Shown one piece after another: positions 47,600 through 59,292 of a stretch of DNA of 64,000 nt; position 1 is the first letter of the stretch, and the number at the start of each line of letters is the position of its first letter. A model generated the notes under the pieces. It searched no databases. It was not told the DNA's origin and was given only the letters and a program-made list of their open reading frames with translations. The translations under genes were made by a program, and so were the position numbers. This stretch comes from Epiperipatus broadwayi (lineage: Eukaryota > Onychophora > Udeonychophora > Euonychophora > Peripatidae), in contig JAQFVV010000050.1 in the NCBI GenBank assembly GCA_028023455.1, positions 3,476,626 through 3,540,625 of the forward strand, read 5' to 3'.

Positions 47600-47825
47600 T
47601 ATGTAATATAGGCGGGACTCGAACTCAGATTTTCACACGACCCACTACTCTCAGTGCCATCTCATATTGCTGACCCACCTAATCACACACGTTGAAAAGA
47701 TAAATAATCACCAATATACATATTTCATGCTAAACCAGCAATCATCAGTTGGTCTAGATTACTATAATCAGTGCTCAGCTTTATATTAAGATAGCCAATC
47801 TTCATATTTTAATGGACAGGCTTCA
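47600..47825 (-). mobile_element. SINE family B: hammerhead upstream of tRNA-like promoter
   Basis: Read on the minus strand from 47825: GCCTGTCCATTAAAATATG, GCTATCTTAATATAAAGCTG, AGCACTGATTATAG, the hammerhead (47757-47705), ATTTATCTTTTCAACG, then the tRNA-like part with box A TGGGTCAGCAATATG (about 47678-47664) and box B GAGTTCGAGTCCC (47627-47615), ending CGCCTATATTAC. Another collinear copy is at 18640-18900, and a tRNA-like-only piece is at 18488-18580. The combination of a ribozyme with a Pol III head parallels schistosome SM-alpha repeats; the sequences are not claimed to be homologous. Confidence 0.7.
47700..47760 (-). ncRNA. Hammerhead ribozyme (type I), family B
   Basis: Minus strand: helix I 5' GACCAA, CTGATGA (47748-47742), helix II TGCT-GGTTT-AGCA (four pairs, with a T·T at 10.1/11.1), GAAA (47726-47723), helix III ATATGTAT (three pairs, TG loop), triplet ATA with cleavage expected after 47715, then helix I 3' TTGGT (five pairs). 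All invariant core positions are present. ATA is an allowed NUH triplet but usually slower than GTC. Sister copies with different helix II pairs (GTGCT/AGCAC and ATGCT/AGCAT) keep the stem, which supports selection on the structure in the ancestor. Confidence 0.62.
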
Positions 47826-48286
47826 AACGTAATAAAAATTAACGGATTAAATATTATTTTTCAGATACTATAGTTGCATAATGAAAACTTTTTTTACCTA
47901 AAGCTTGGAAAAATTTGATGACATCTGTGTTTTGAAAAAACTGGTTACATGATTGTCAAAGCCATGTTGAACTTTAAACTAAAAATTTGGCAGGCTGCAA
48001 GTTTGCTGAATGCTCAAATAATAATGTTTTTGGGATAAAAATTCAATATTAATACAGAAGTAGTTTTTTCATAATGCAATTTTGTTTTAATTAAATTGTT
48101 ATGGTAAATTGTGCTTTCTATTTTTTATCTAAAAAGAGTTTCTGCAGTCTCAAAGAATATTTAATTTCTCAAAAAAAAAAAAAAAAAAATTGAACTTTCG
48201 AAAAGTATCTGAATTCTAAAAAAAGTATTAATTAAGCTCTTAATCCTTGCTACATTTAATTTTATAAGTTTAAGTTTGAAATCAAT
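47826..48286. other. AT-rich stretch, nothing recognised
   Basis: Contains a 17-bp poly-A (about 48173). No gene or repeat family recognised. Confidence 0.4.
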
Positions 48287-48300
48287 AAAATATTATCCAC
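48287..48300. repeat. Target-site duplication, left copy
   Basis: AAAATATTATCCAC, repeated exactly at 49621-49634 on the other side of the 1.32-kb foldback element. Confidence 0.85.
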
Positions 48301-48444
48301 CACATGATCACATTTCCTATACTAGCACATTAATTGTTGATAAACAGAGCAAAACTCTCCATACAGTATTGCCACCTGTTCTAAACAGAGTAATCAATGG
48401 ATGCCATAAGGCTTGTGCATAAAATCCCTATCTAATGCCTACTC

Positions 48445-48505
48445 ATCCAATATCCCCAGATTAGTTTCTGGCTTGTGGCCTTCGTCAGTGAGGAGCTTTG
48501 GATCT
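48445..48505 (-). ncRNA. Hammerhead motif, family A, left arm, helix III mismatch
   Basis: Minus strand: CTGACGA (48488-48482; position 7 may be any base), helix II GGC/GCC, GAAA (48468-48465), helix III ACTAAT and triplet ATC (48461-48459). The second helix III pair is a C·A mismatch, leaving a one-pair helix III. Activity is doubtful. The right-arm copy has the identical change. Confidence 0.5.
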
Positions 48506-49006
48506 GAGAGCACTGCATCTAGATCTTAGGATCTAATGCAACCCTCTAGCAACCACCTTTTATCTCTACTTAACTACAAAACTATGAGAATGAAATTGAA
48601 AACACAAAAAATATTTTCAATCTAAGCTCAATAGCTTATATAGTCATATGGGTCTGAACTCAGTTCAGCACCCATACATTTTGGTGTCTTTGGCTCTTTT
48701 ACAACCATAGCCACCACTATCCTATTAGGCAGGATTGGTGTTAAACCACTAAGCATCACATGATCACATTTCCTATACTAGCACATTAATTGTTGATAAA
48801 CAGAGCAAAACTCTCCATACAGTATTGCCACCTGTGCTAAACAGAGTAATCAATGGATGCCAGAAGACTATATAAGCTATTGAGCTTAGATTGAAAATAT
48901 TTTTTGTGTTTTCAATTTCATTCTCATAGTTTTGTAGTTAAGTGGTGATAAAAGGTGTTTGCTAGAGGGTTGCATTAGATCCTAAGATCTAGATGCAGTG
49001 CTCTCA

Positions 49007-49067
49007 GATCTAAAGCTCCTCACTGACGAAGGCCACAGGCCAGAAACTAGTCTGGGGATATTGGATG
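49007..49067 (+). ncRNA. Hammerhead ribozyme (type I), family A, central unit
   Basis: CTGACGA 49023-49029; helix II GGCC (49031-49034) paired to GGCC (49038-49041) with an ACA loop, the strongest helix II in the family; GAAA 49043-49046; helix III ACTAGT; triplet GTC 49050-49052, cleavage expected after 49052. Helix I: CTCCTCA with TGGGGA, internal loop, then GATCTAA with TTGGAT (one T·G). The core is complete. Confidence 0.72.
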
Positions 49068-49457
49068 AGTAGGCATTAGAAACGGATTTTATGCACAAGC
49101 CTTCTGGCATCCATTGATTACTCTGTTTAGCACAGGTGGCAATACTGTATGGAGTTTCTGTTTATCAACAATTAATGTGCTAGTATAGGAAATGTGATCA
49201 TGTGATGCTTAATGGTTTAACACCAATCCTGCTTAATAGGATAGTGGTGGCTATGGTTGTAAAAGAGCCAAAGACACCAAAATGTATGGGTGCTGAACTG
49301 AGTTCAGACCCATATGACTATATAAGCGATTGAGCTTAGATTGAAAATATTTTTTGTGTTTTCCAATTTTATTCTCATAGTTTTGTAGTTAAGTAGAGAT
49401 AAAAGGTGGTTGCTAGAGGGTTGCATTAGATCGTAAGATCTAGATGCAGTGCTCTCA

Positions 49458-49518
49458 GATCCAAAGCTCCTCACTGACGAAGGCCACAAGCCAGAAACTA
49501 ATCTGGGGATATTGGATG
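49458..49518 (+). ncRNA. Hammerhead motif, family A, right arm, helix III mismatch
   Basis: CTGACGA 49474-49480, helix II GGC/GCC, GAAA 49494-49497, helix III ACTAAT with triplet ATC 49501-49503. It carries the same C·A helix III mismatch as the left-arm copy at 48445-48505. Confidence 0.5.
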
Positions 49519-49620
49519 AGTAGGTATTAGATAGGGATTTTATGCACAAGCCTTCTGGCATCCATTGATTACTCTGTTTAGCACAGGTGGCAATACTGTA
49601 TGGAGAGTTTTGCTCTGTTT

Positions 49621-49634
49621 AAAATATTATCCAC
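49621..49634. repeat. Target-site duplication, right copy
   Basis: AAAATATTATCCAC, identical to 48287-48300. Confidence 0.85.
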
Positions 49635-49921
49635 TTGAATTCTATAGAAAGTATGGTGTCTGTTTAAAAAATATCATACGGCTGTAAATTTATATGTAAA
49701 TGGTATTTTTAAAAACATCTTTTTGTCTGAATAAATATTCTTATAACTTTTTAAAATATCATTTCTATGTAAATCAATAGCTTTAAAATGCTTTTTGAAT
49801 AGAATCCTTACTTTCTGTTAAATTAAATTGGTTAAACTGTCATATTTTAAAAAAAAGAGTAGACATTACACCCACACACACAGATATATATAATAAAATA
49901 TATCAGATACTATACGCACAC

Positions 49922-49965
<44 letters not shown>

Positions 49966-50190
49966 ATAAGATTTGACAATAACTCCCATGGAAACATTGA
50001 TGATGAACAGACTGAAAGACTTTATCAGACAATAAGTCTACTGCTGATATGTCAATATTTTTTGGTCGTCATATATATATCATATTTAATTTGCAATCTG
50101 TAGATGCCAGAAAACTCACAGTCGAATTGTTGCACATGTACATGTGACGAAGCTATGTGATATCTGACATGATCACATACGTACGTCTGA
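49635..50190. other. AT-rich stretch with (TA)n at 49923-49962
   Basis: A 40-bp TA microsatellite, then 50100-50190 with a GTGACG/TCATGT-rich segment bordering the hAT fragment. No gene seen. Confidence 0.4.
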
Positions 50191-50199
50191 CACAGTTTC

Positions 50200-50877
50200 A
50201 TCACATACTGTGACTTTTCTAGCATCTATAATTAAGCTATTTTTGAAATATCAGTTGTTTCGTCCAACTGAATTGTAAATATTGGGCTTTCTTTAAGTCT
50301 AGTAATACGTTGCTCAAATTGGTCATTGCTAATTTCAGAAATTCAATTAGTGAGTGTCATTTGACACAGGAATCTTCCAAATTTCATCACCATATTGACT
50401 TCCGTGAAGTATTTCTACGATATTAATAGCAGCAGGTAATATAAGATCTTCTCCAACTGTGTATGGCATTTTATTTTTAGCAATCAAATATGAAACTTCA
50501 TATGATACAAGTAAATATTTTTCATTAACAGTTATAAATTTCTCAAAATATTGTTTTTATTTATTTGAAGTTTTTAACAGTTGTTCAAAATATTCTTTTA
50601 GTTTATTGACATATGAAGAATGCTTGGATTCAAAATGCCTTTTTAATTTTGATGGTTTCATACTCTCCATGAACAAAACATTTTTGCAAATTAAACAAAG
50701 AGATTGATCATTACCATCAAAGTTGTTGAAAGTAAAGCCAAATTGGAGAAATGTCTCATCATATTTTTTTTTCATCTTAGATACCTCTTTCTGATTACAA
50801 AATCCTGCTTGAATAGACTTTGTAGCATTGCCATCTGCATCATTATTTTTGGTACTCAAGTTCAACCATTTATTCAT
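50200..50877 (-). pseudogene. hAT transposase N-terminal fragment, ZBED5/SCAND3-like
   Basis: Starts at Met 50877 ('MNKWL'). A 106-codon open stretch follows with 'KYDETFLQFGFT', then a BED-type zinc finger region 'LCLICKNVLFMESMKPSKLKRHFESKH' (residues about 61-86: Cys-x2-Cys and His-x4-His). This is the hallmark of the ZBED5/SCAND3/GTF2IRD2-like hAT group. A stop at codon 107 is followed in the same frame by 'SYEVSYLIAKNKMPYTVGEDLILPAA' and 'IPVSNDT', then after a frameshift 'SPIFTIQLDETTDIS', which includes the catalytic Asp region of hAT enzymes. Coding similarity fades at about 50200. It is a dead partial copy; a domesticated host gene is unlikely given the breaks. Confidence 0.8.
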
Positions 50878-52200
50878 GGGTAAAACATATTTTTATCCTA
50901 AAATATAATAAAATAACAGTACCTATTAGTTAGCAGAGACACCAAGTGGCAGCCATGTTTTTTTTGTTTAATTATAAAAAGCATACACCTGGGTCTCATT
51001 TTATGTGGATTATTTTAATGCAATTTTGAAGTTATGTGATTCATGTTTCTTCTTAATATTTTTCATATTTCACTATATTTATTAGATATCAAGAAATTTA
51101 AAATATTAATAACTTATTTTGGCTTGAATTTTTTTTTTTTCAAAAATATAGCATTATATTAGCAGCTAATGTGAATATGGCCTGAAGCTGTATTTAAAAT
51201 CTTAGCTTCTATGTAAATAACCTACTTATACTAATGAGTAAGCAATAATAATAGATTTATACATACATATAAAAATATTGCAATAAATATTTAAAAATTT
51301 TAAACTTTTAAAATGTATTTTGTTAGATATTAAAAGAAATACATATTTTTTAGATTTTTAAAACAAATAATAATGAAGATTTTATTGATTTTATAAACTG
51401 AAAATAATCTTTCTAATGATAATGTATAACCTTTTGTGTTGATTGTGATCTCATTTTTTAATATAGAAACAGAAAACCATTAACATAGCACAAGACTGAA
51501 AGTGGCGCTAGTTGTACATCATGTCATGAATCTGATTTCTTACTAGTTCACAAATGAACGCATATTGTCTAATAGTGTTAATGATTAAAATATGTATGAA
51601 AAATTTAAAATTAATACTGTAGTTAATAAAATAAGTAAAAAAAGTTTGTCTTGTATTAATTTTTTTCAAATATTTGATAATTTTTTATTAGTTACACTTT
51701 ATTTCCTCAGTTTTTTAATGTGAATTTTAAAGTAATTTTTCCTTGTTGCTTTGCATTTATGCCGATTTTGAAAATTACAGAACCTATCCCCCATTTTTTT
51801 GGTAAGTTACATTTGTTTATGTGCAATTTATTTTGCACACATTTTTTGAGGAACCTATCTACTGCATCAAATGAAACCCAGGTATAATTACTCTCATATG
51901 TTCTATTTTTTAATATTTAAAAGATATCAATAAATCATCTATAAAATACCTGTTAAGTTTAAAAAATAGGAATATGATTTTACTTGTTAATAAATAAATG
52001 ATACTAAGTTTCAAATAAAAAATAAATTTTTATAGTAACTAATAGGATGATAAATTTTGAATAAAAAAGGTGAGAAAAAAAGTATACAAGCATTTTCATA
52101 CAAAAAAATAACATTTCATAATATTTATTCAAAGAAATACTAACTTTAGTCGAATAAAACAGTAAAATACAATACTGTATTGATCTTGTAATGTGGACAC
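50878..52200. other. AT-rich stretch, nothing recognised
   Basis: May contain the 5' UTR of the hAT element near 50880-51000. The rest is AT-rich without ORFs or repeat matches. Confidence 0.4.
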
Positions 52201-52204
52201 TTGT

Positions 52205-52500
52205 TGAAATGAAACCAAAACCAATAACTTGATCAGAAATGTGATGTGATCTGCTGTAGCTTCTTCTTAAATGAAGTCAAGAATCTATCAGCAATTATTC
52301 CCAGAGAAACCTGTTAGCCACTTTATATTCCATTCCCTAATCTAAGTTTTCCCATACTCTGCAGCATCTCATTTTCACAATATAAAATCTTTGTCAATTC
52401 TGTGGCCTTTATATCTAAATCCCTCTTATCTTTTTCCAAACCCAGCATAAAAACCAATAATTCACTTTTTGTATAATCACTTTTTTCAACCTTATTCACA
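52205..52500 (-). repeat. Dispersed repeat, family R1, minus-strand copy
   Basis: Reverse-oriented match to 480-735, and the better preserved copy: on the minus strand it reads GATTATACAAAAAGTGAATT, TTTGGAAAAAGATAAGAGGG, GGCTAACAGGTTTCTCTGGG. A partly open frame of about 55 codons precedes the first stop. Family unknown. Confidence 0.55.
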
Positions 52501-54425
52501 CCATTGCAGCATATATTTTGATTCTGAAATAACTTATATGCTGAAATTGCAATGTGACACCACTATTATGATGCATTTAGTGTTATTTTTTAATATGTAA
52601 ATATAATTTACAGCTCAACATGGCCATCATTATGATTTTATAATTGCACTGTATAGAAAACATAATATATTAAATTAAAGATAATGACGGGATTGCAACT
52701 AATATTTCTTTAAATTCATGTAATTACATTTTTATAACCCCAAATTTTCATTTTCACGACCCCATTTGGGGTCATGACACACAGTTTAAGAAATGCTTGG
52801 ATAGAGGATTGATATCAGAATTGTTATCTTTAAAAAACAATATATAGAAGTAGATTTCAACAGAGTTGAGTAGCAATGAACTCAACAATCAGAGACTTAG
52901 CTTGCTAGTTTAATGTTAAATTGCTCTCACTTTTAAAATAGTATTTTCTAAAACAGTACAATAGTGAGGTGCTTACAAAAACTATGTGCTAAACTCTCAT
53001 GGAAATTTGATCAATGCTTATATAATCATGTAACCAACTTTATTGAAAAGATTGTAGAAATAAAATACCCCTGGAAAAAACTTTCAAGTAGCATTATATA
53101 TTAAACCAGCCAAAAGCATTAAGGTCTTAACTTATTGTTACTTGAATTAAAAATAATTCTTAAATGGAAACCTGAAGCTACATAAAAAAGAAAAACATAT
53201 GAAAAGTCAAATAAAAACAATTATTTATAAAGTGTGAGTAACAAAAACAAGATAAAAACTAAATAGATGAAAAATAACTACTATGAAAGCTATAATATGA
53301 AAGCCAGAGGCAAAAGATTGACTAAGCTACTATAAGATTTTCAAGAATAATCATTCAATTACACAGCTACAAAAAGGGGCTAAAAGAGAGGGGAAAAATT
53401 CTTAGTCAGGTATGGTATTATAGTGTACATATTTATATTTGTAAATATTACTTTTTAGGCAAAGAATCATTGAGAATATTGAATATTTTTTTTAAATAAT
53501 GTTACTGAAAAGATTTTTTAGGTAAATAAAATAATAGAGACATTTTCATCTTCAACAGAAAAAGCGGAGGAAGGGTTAAGTTAAAGTTAGTTTTTTTATA
53601 ATGAAATAATCTGATAGGATTTGATTATTGTGAATAATTCATTTAGATTAAATGTTGATTAAGGGTAAAATAAACAATAAGTATATGTTATATAAAATTA
53701 TATGTTGTTGTTTGTATAGGGTTGATCAGTATGTCTTAACATTGGATATGTCCCACTAATATTTACATTTTCTATTCTTATTTGTTTAATTTTTAGAAAA
53801 ATAATAATAATAAATAATTTTCAAAGATTTTTGTCTTTATTCTTCCAGATATCCATTCTGTGCATTTTAATGACATAATGTAACAGCTATATTTCTGAGT
53901 AGATTAAGACACATTATTAATAGTATTTTGTTCTTGGACAGGCCCAGAGAGTAATCACATCATGAATTCATCCATTATTCCATTTCTTATATCATACAAC
54001 TATGTCAATCTTTTTTATTCTTTCTTCTTGTGCACACTCACAATTTCCTCCAAAATATCTTTCATTAAACTATACTTTCTTCTTAATGTATGTCCAATCC
54101 AGTTTTTGTTTTTTTGGATTCCTTAAATCAATTTTCTTTTTTTATTATTTTTCATTTACTCTTTTCAAAACTTTTTTTTATTATTTTATTTATCCAACTG
54201 ACATTTTCCATTCTTTTTTATGATCATATATCAAAGGCTTCCAATCTGTTCCTAATTTTATTATTCATTGTTTTACAACATACATTAGTGCACTCTTTAG
54301 CATTTAATTAATATTTTTCTTAATTCTCTCTTTAATGATCCATGAAATAGTTTCTCTTAATAAACATAAAGTAAAATGACCCTCAGTATACATTGTGCTT
54401 TACAAGAATGAATTCTTTTCTACTC
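52501..54425. other. AT-rich stretch, nothing recognised
   Basis: No recognisable domain in the small frames at 54002-54223 and 54090-54311, which are Phe-rich products of poly-T runs. 52740-52790 has a small GACCCCATTTGGGGTC palindrome. Confidence 0.4.
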
Positions 54426-54439
54426 CAATACTATCAACT

Positions 54440-54570
54440 ATTTTAAGTTCGAGTAATCAATAGATATTAGATGTTAGTACTTATTAAATATATATACAGT
54501 AATATAGAATCTATATTCCTAGATTAATTCCTGGCTTGTAAAATAGATGTGCAAATTGGCTAAAGATAGG
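54440..54570 (-). repeat. Hammerhead repeat family A, decayed fragment
   Basis: The minus strand has TTACAAGCCAGGAATTAATC and CTATTGATTACTCGAA, corresponding to the family A segment from helix II to the ATTGATTACT motif. The core is destroyed. Confidence 0.4.
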
Positions 54571-54574
54571 CCCA

Positions 54575-57500
54575 TACCCGAAATAGAAAATAATCTGAAG
54601 ATATTAATAGAATGTACAAACATTATCATTTATTGTATATTGATTATTCATGCTTGCAATAAATGAAAGGAGGTGAAGTAAAATAAATGAAGATTGCTTC
54701 TGTGAAAAGTAGAAAAAGTGTCAAAGAACTATATATTTGTCTGATAAAATATAACACAAATTTTAAATGTATACAAGATACCAGGGAATATAAATTTTGA
54801 ATAAGGATCACATTTATAAACATATTAATGAAGAAGTCATAATCTAGGTATCTACAAAAATACTAATAGATATAAAAATGTGCCACAGGTCACTGTTTGA
54901 CAAATGTTTCCAAATCTTTATCTGGGAAAAACAAAACAAAGTTGCTTTCCTGAATACTGACAAGAAAGCATATTTGAAAAAAAAATCAAAAATAAATGTG
55001 TTCAATATTCTAAAGCCTACAAAAGAAAAGGGATAAATATTAAAAGGCAATAAACATGAGTAAAATACATTACATTGAACATGAGTTTAAACCAATTTAT
55101 TACTACAGAGTGTAGAATTTGGCAGGTTATGAATCAAAGGATACCAATACTGAAAGAAAGATCAAGATGTAAATAACACTTCCAATCTAGATTGAAGAAA
55201 ATTTAATGCAGACTAAATCATCATGAAATATATTTTCTCCAATAACTAAATATTTGGAGAAAGGCAAAAACATAAATTAAAGAAAGATAAAAGATAGCTT
55301 GCACACTGTTGACTTTATATTTGCTAAAGAATTAATGATTTTTTATTAAAAAATTGAAGAGTCTTCACATACCCATTGTCTCTTCTTGGTGAGAGGCAAT
55401 ATGCAACAGTTATATTGGCAATGTCAAAGTTACATCATTACACTCTTGAAAAAATAATGTGATATATTTATTTAGTAAATTTATTTTAGTTAAAAATAAG
55501 ATACTTTAAATTCATTATGAAGATGATCCTCCATAAAAGTTATAAATACAGTTAAAGCTTTGGTATGGAAATAAAGTTGAAAAAGTATTAAAATAAGATA
55601 AATCCCCCCCATCTTTTTATGATGTTAAAAAACAAGATAAATTATCTATCAAGTAAACAATACATATATATACAAATAACATGAAAAATTTTAATTATAT
55701 TTTAATTTACTTAAAGTGATGGAAATACTCTTTGTACTTAGGCTTGTATGGAAGATGAACTCCTAATTTTAAATAAACAGCTCATTGGTTCCTAACACAG
55801 TGTAATGCTTAATATATATTCCTTATCAACTAGGTAAACTGCTATAAGCAAATGGAACTCAACAAATAGAGGGCCAGAGAAGAAATAAGGATACTAACAC
55901 ATTGTTTAATTACCTTTAACCTTTTACTTAATGATACTGAAGGTAAAAATAAAATATTTAAGAAAAGAAAACAGAGATTTTCAAGACAGCAATATGATAT
56001 TCTAAAGTCAGATGTTGTTTTTTTCCTCTATAAATATTCAGGACAAATAAATGAAAATATTTACGAACTTTAAAAAGACTGAAAAATGACATTATGTTTT
56101 TATTTAAGAAGAAACTATAAAAATATAATATTTGAACTTGAATAATTTATAGTATTAACTGTATCATAATTTTTAATAATAAAATAAATGAAACTATTTC
56201 CAGAAAATCTATCTAGCAATAATTGATGATAATTATTTTTTATGTGCAAAGTTATCACATAAAGTTATAAAGAGGAAGCATTTGAACTTTTATTATAATT
56301 TCTGATTTGAAAAATATTTAAGAAAACAATCTCCAAAGAAGATTGTAATGGTTTTATTGTTTATTTATTAGTCTATTTTCTCATTAATAAATTGTTTCCT
56401 TATTTACAAACTTATTCAATGTTATTTCAAGCATTCTCTAAAGCAAGTATAGAATGAAATACTTTGCTATTTTTTAAAGCACACTAATTAATTATATTGA
56501 ATTAACAAACCACTATATAACTTTATTTTATACATAACACATGCTGATAATATATATATATATATTTAATGCATCACCCATGGTCCAACGAATAACCCCC
56601 CCCTCCCATAACTCTGTGAATATGGTCTCTAATGTATTATATTTGGAGTGTACTGTAGTTAACGCAAATAAATATTTGTATGAAGAATGAATTTAGTTAA
56701 TCAACTACTAGTCTCATATTATCTTAATTGTACATTTTACGGCTTCTGTTTTTATTGACCAAAGTTACTGTTACAAATATATATATATAAATACTATAAC
56801 TCAGTTTACAAGGTTCTTTCTCCACTTGCACACACAATCGCAATGTGTTTAGACAAATACATTAATGAGAGATTAATTTTTAAAGAATGCAATTATTTGT
56901 AAATTGAGTTGTATTAATTTTTTGAGATATGAGAATAGCTGTGACGTAAAGCAAGTGAAGGGTACTTTTCTGAGTCAGAAATGCATTTTAGGAGTCTATA
57001 TTCAAGTTTGATGCATATAGAAAGAGGAGGCTTTTAAAACACATCTATTATATATATATATTTAGCAAAAACTGTACTTTTTTATTATAAAGTCAAAATG
57101 AAATTAAAATATGTAACTTTTATTGACTATTGGATTTGCAATATCTCTAATGTCAGGCGTTGATCCAATTTTCTCACCATCATAAGATTATTATTATTTT
57201 TGTTTGACGTAATTAATTTTGTTCTCATTTTATTAGCTCAAAACTATTTATTCATTGTTCTTTAAACGATTAAATGTTTAAAAGTTTTCTATTGTTCAAG
57301 TTTACACTATTCATTATTAGATGGAAAATAATACAATTACATCCAAAATGATAATTAATAGAGAATCCTTTTATGACGATGCCACAAAAATGTTTAGATT
57401 TTCATGACAGGTTGATTTGACAACAATTTATTGATATGGTTTAATGCAATTTAAAGAAATTATATAAATTCTCATTAGTAAAAAAAAAAAAAAAAAGAGA

Positions 57501-59290
57501 AGTAATAAAAATAAAATTACAAAAGACACACTAATTCTGTTGAAGTTAAGAAATAAATAAAATAATCTTTCAATTGACTGTCAAGCAAAACAATAAAATC
57601 AAAGAAATGTTAATAATAGCTTAATGAATAAAAAGTAATTGAGAAAAAATTAAAAGATTGTATTATAATGTTAAAATCAAGTATATATCATTATAAAGCA
57701 ATTTTACATTACATACTGTATAATTAGGGTTCGAATCTTTGAAACTTTTTGGTTAGATAAATATTCCCCAAGAGTTTATTTTAGGTATTATTTGTTTGTA
57801 AATGAGTAACTATAATTTATAGATGAAAGATAAAAGTTTATGAACAATATAGTTGATCTAATGAGGAAAACATACAATTTCACAATGCAAACTTTACCTC
57901 TGGTTAGAGACATACTTGTTGTCTATACTGCAATGTTATAACTTATAGTTGTTTTTTTTTACAGTGGAAAGTACACATATGCCACTATTTGACTACTTGC
58001 AACAATTATTTGTTAATTACTTACCCATTGATAGTTGCTACATTAAGATTATCATAAAATCAACTAATTCTTATCGCTATTATATTTAAGTATTTACATA
58101 AATTTTGCTTTAATTAAGATATATATATATATAACTTAATCCACTTTAAAATAAATTGCTCTAGACCCAATCCCATATCTTCAGAAGTGGGTATTACAGA
58201 ATTGAAGCCTTTCTTTTGCTGAACTGGATTTTAATCCATCTTCTTGCTTCTCTTAATCTTCCCAAGAAAATTTCAGTAATTGATCCAGAAATGTCTCTCC
58301 TTGGTTTGAATGTTTTATAGTTATATTGTATATATTATTTACATAATTTCAAGAATGATGTTTTTCTTTCATATTCTCACATCCATAAAAATAGCTTTCT
58401 AGGTTTAAATCTATATTGGATTTGAAGTAAAAAAGGATCTTTTATTTCAACAAAACTCCAACAAAAACTATTATAGGTTATTGAAAAAACTTGTTTAGCC
58501 TCAGGAATTGTCAATTAGTGATAATTGATAGGTTCTTAGCAATATCAAAAACTAAAAGTTATTTCTGTTTACATGAATATAAATAATCTCATTTTTATTC
58601 TTTATTATAATAACAATCCCTGGAAATATTTAATTCACCATATATATATATTCTTTGTTCAACTATTTTTTGGAGTATAGTTTTCTTTTTAATTCATTTC
58701 TAGCTCTCTAAACCTAATTAATACATACCTATTTTTTCTTCTGAAGATAGTTGATAATTAAATTTTAATTGTAGTTATGTGGTGGACTTATTTCATAATA
58801 TAATTGAATTGAACTATAAATGTTTTAAAGAAATTTACATTTTATTTATATATTTCACAATACACTTCATTTAACACAAAATTTTAGGAATTATTTTTTC
58901 TCTGCTATTATGTAACTTGTGAGAATGTTAGACATGGGCTGAACTGGTCATATTTAGATTTATGAATACAAAAAAAAAAATCAGTTTAATGGTGCCTAGG
59001 TTATCATTGACCAGGCTTGCAACCTTTGAACAAGAGATGAGAATATTAGCATTTGAAATGTTGTGATTTATATTCAGTTTTATGTTATTATTAACATTTT
59101 AATACATCTGAAAAGATATAAATAAAATTTGCTTTTTTTAAGAAAAAAAATTAATAGGTGAACTTGATTGTTTGCCAAATGCTTTAATTAGCTTAAGAAA
59201 ACACTAATATGTTATTTTATTTTTAATTTTTGTTTCTACTTGTAATTTTTAAGACAGTAAAGCCTCAATGTTTTAATAGATTTATAAAGT
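54575..59290. other. Long AT-rich stretch without recognisable genes
   Basis: Short AT microsatellites at 56546, 56778, 57050, 58118 and 58640, and poly-A at 57480. The open frame at 54844-55050 is low-complexity. 58150-58320 is slightly less AT-rich but gave no recognisable motif. Nothing else supported. Confidence 0.45.
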
Positions 59291-59292
59291 GG

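Larger units (their letters stand above)
48301..49620 (-). mobile_element. Hammerhead repeat family A, 1.32-kb nested foldback with exact 14-bp TSD
   Basis: The left arm (48345-48868) and right arm (49096-49620) are inverted copies of about 525 bp with only scattered differences. Each arm contains an A unit (GTAATCAATGGATGCC... / ...ACTGTATGGAGAG), then the segment with GAACTGAGTTCAGACCCATA, then the start of another unit. The centre (48869-49095) holds a further forward unit with the best hammerhead. The left end has an extra 44-nt tail (CACATGATCACATTTCCTAT...GTTGATAAA), whose complement also follows the central unit at about 49170-49215. The exact 14-bp direct repeats on both sides show that the whole structure inserted as one event. 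No protein is encoded. Direct plus inverted terminal units with a short extension are characteristic of Penelope-type insertions. Confidence 0.8.

Noticed and set aside
48301-49620. CRISPR-like or satellite array
   Set aside because: Repeats are long, in both orientations and flanked by an exact target duplication; there are no regular short spacers. A mobile foldback fits better.
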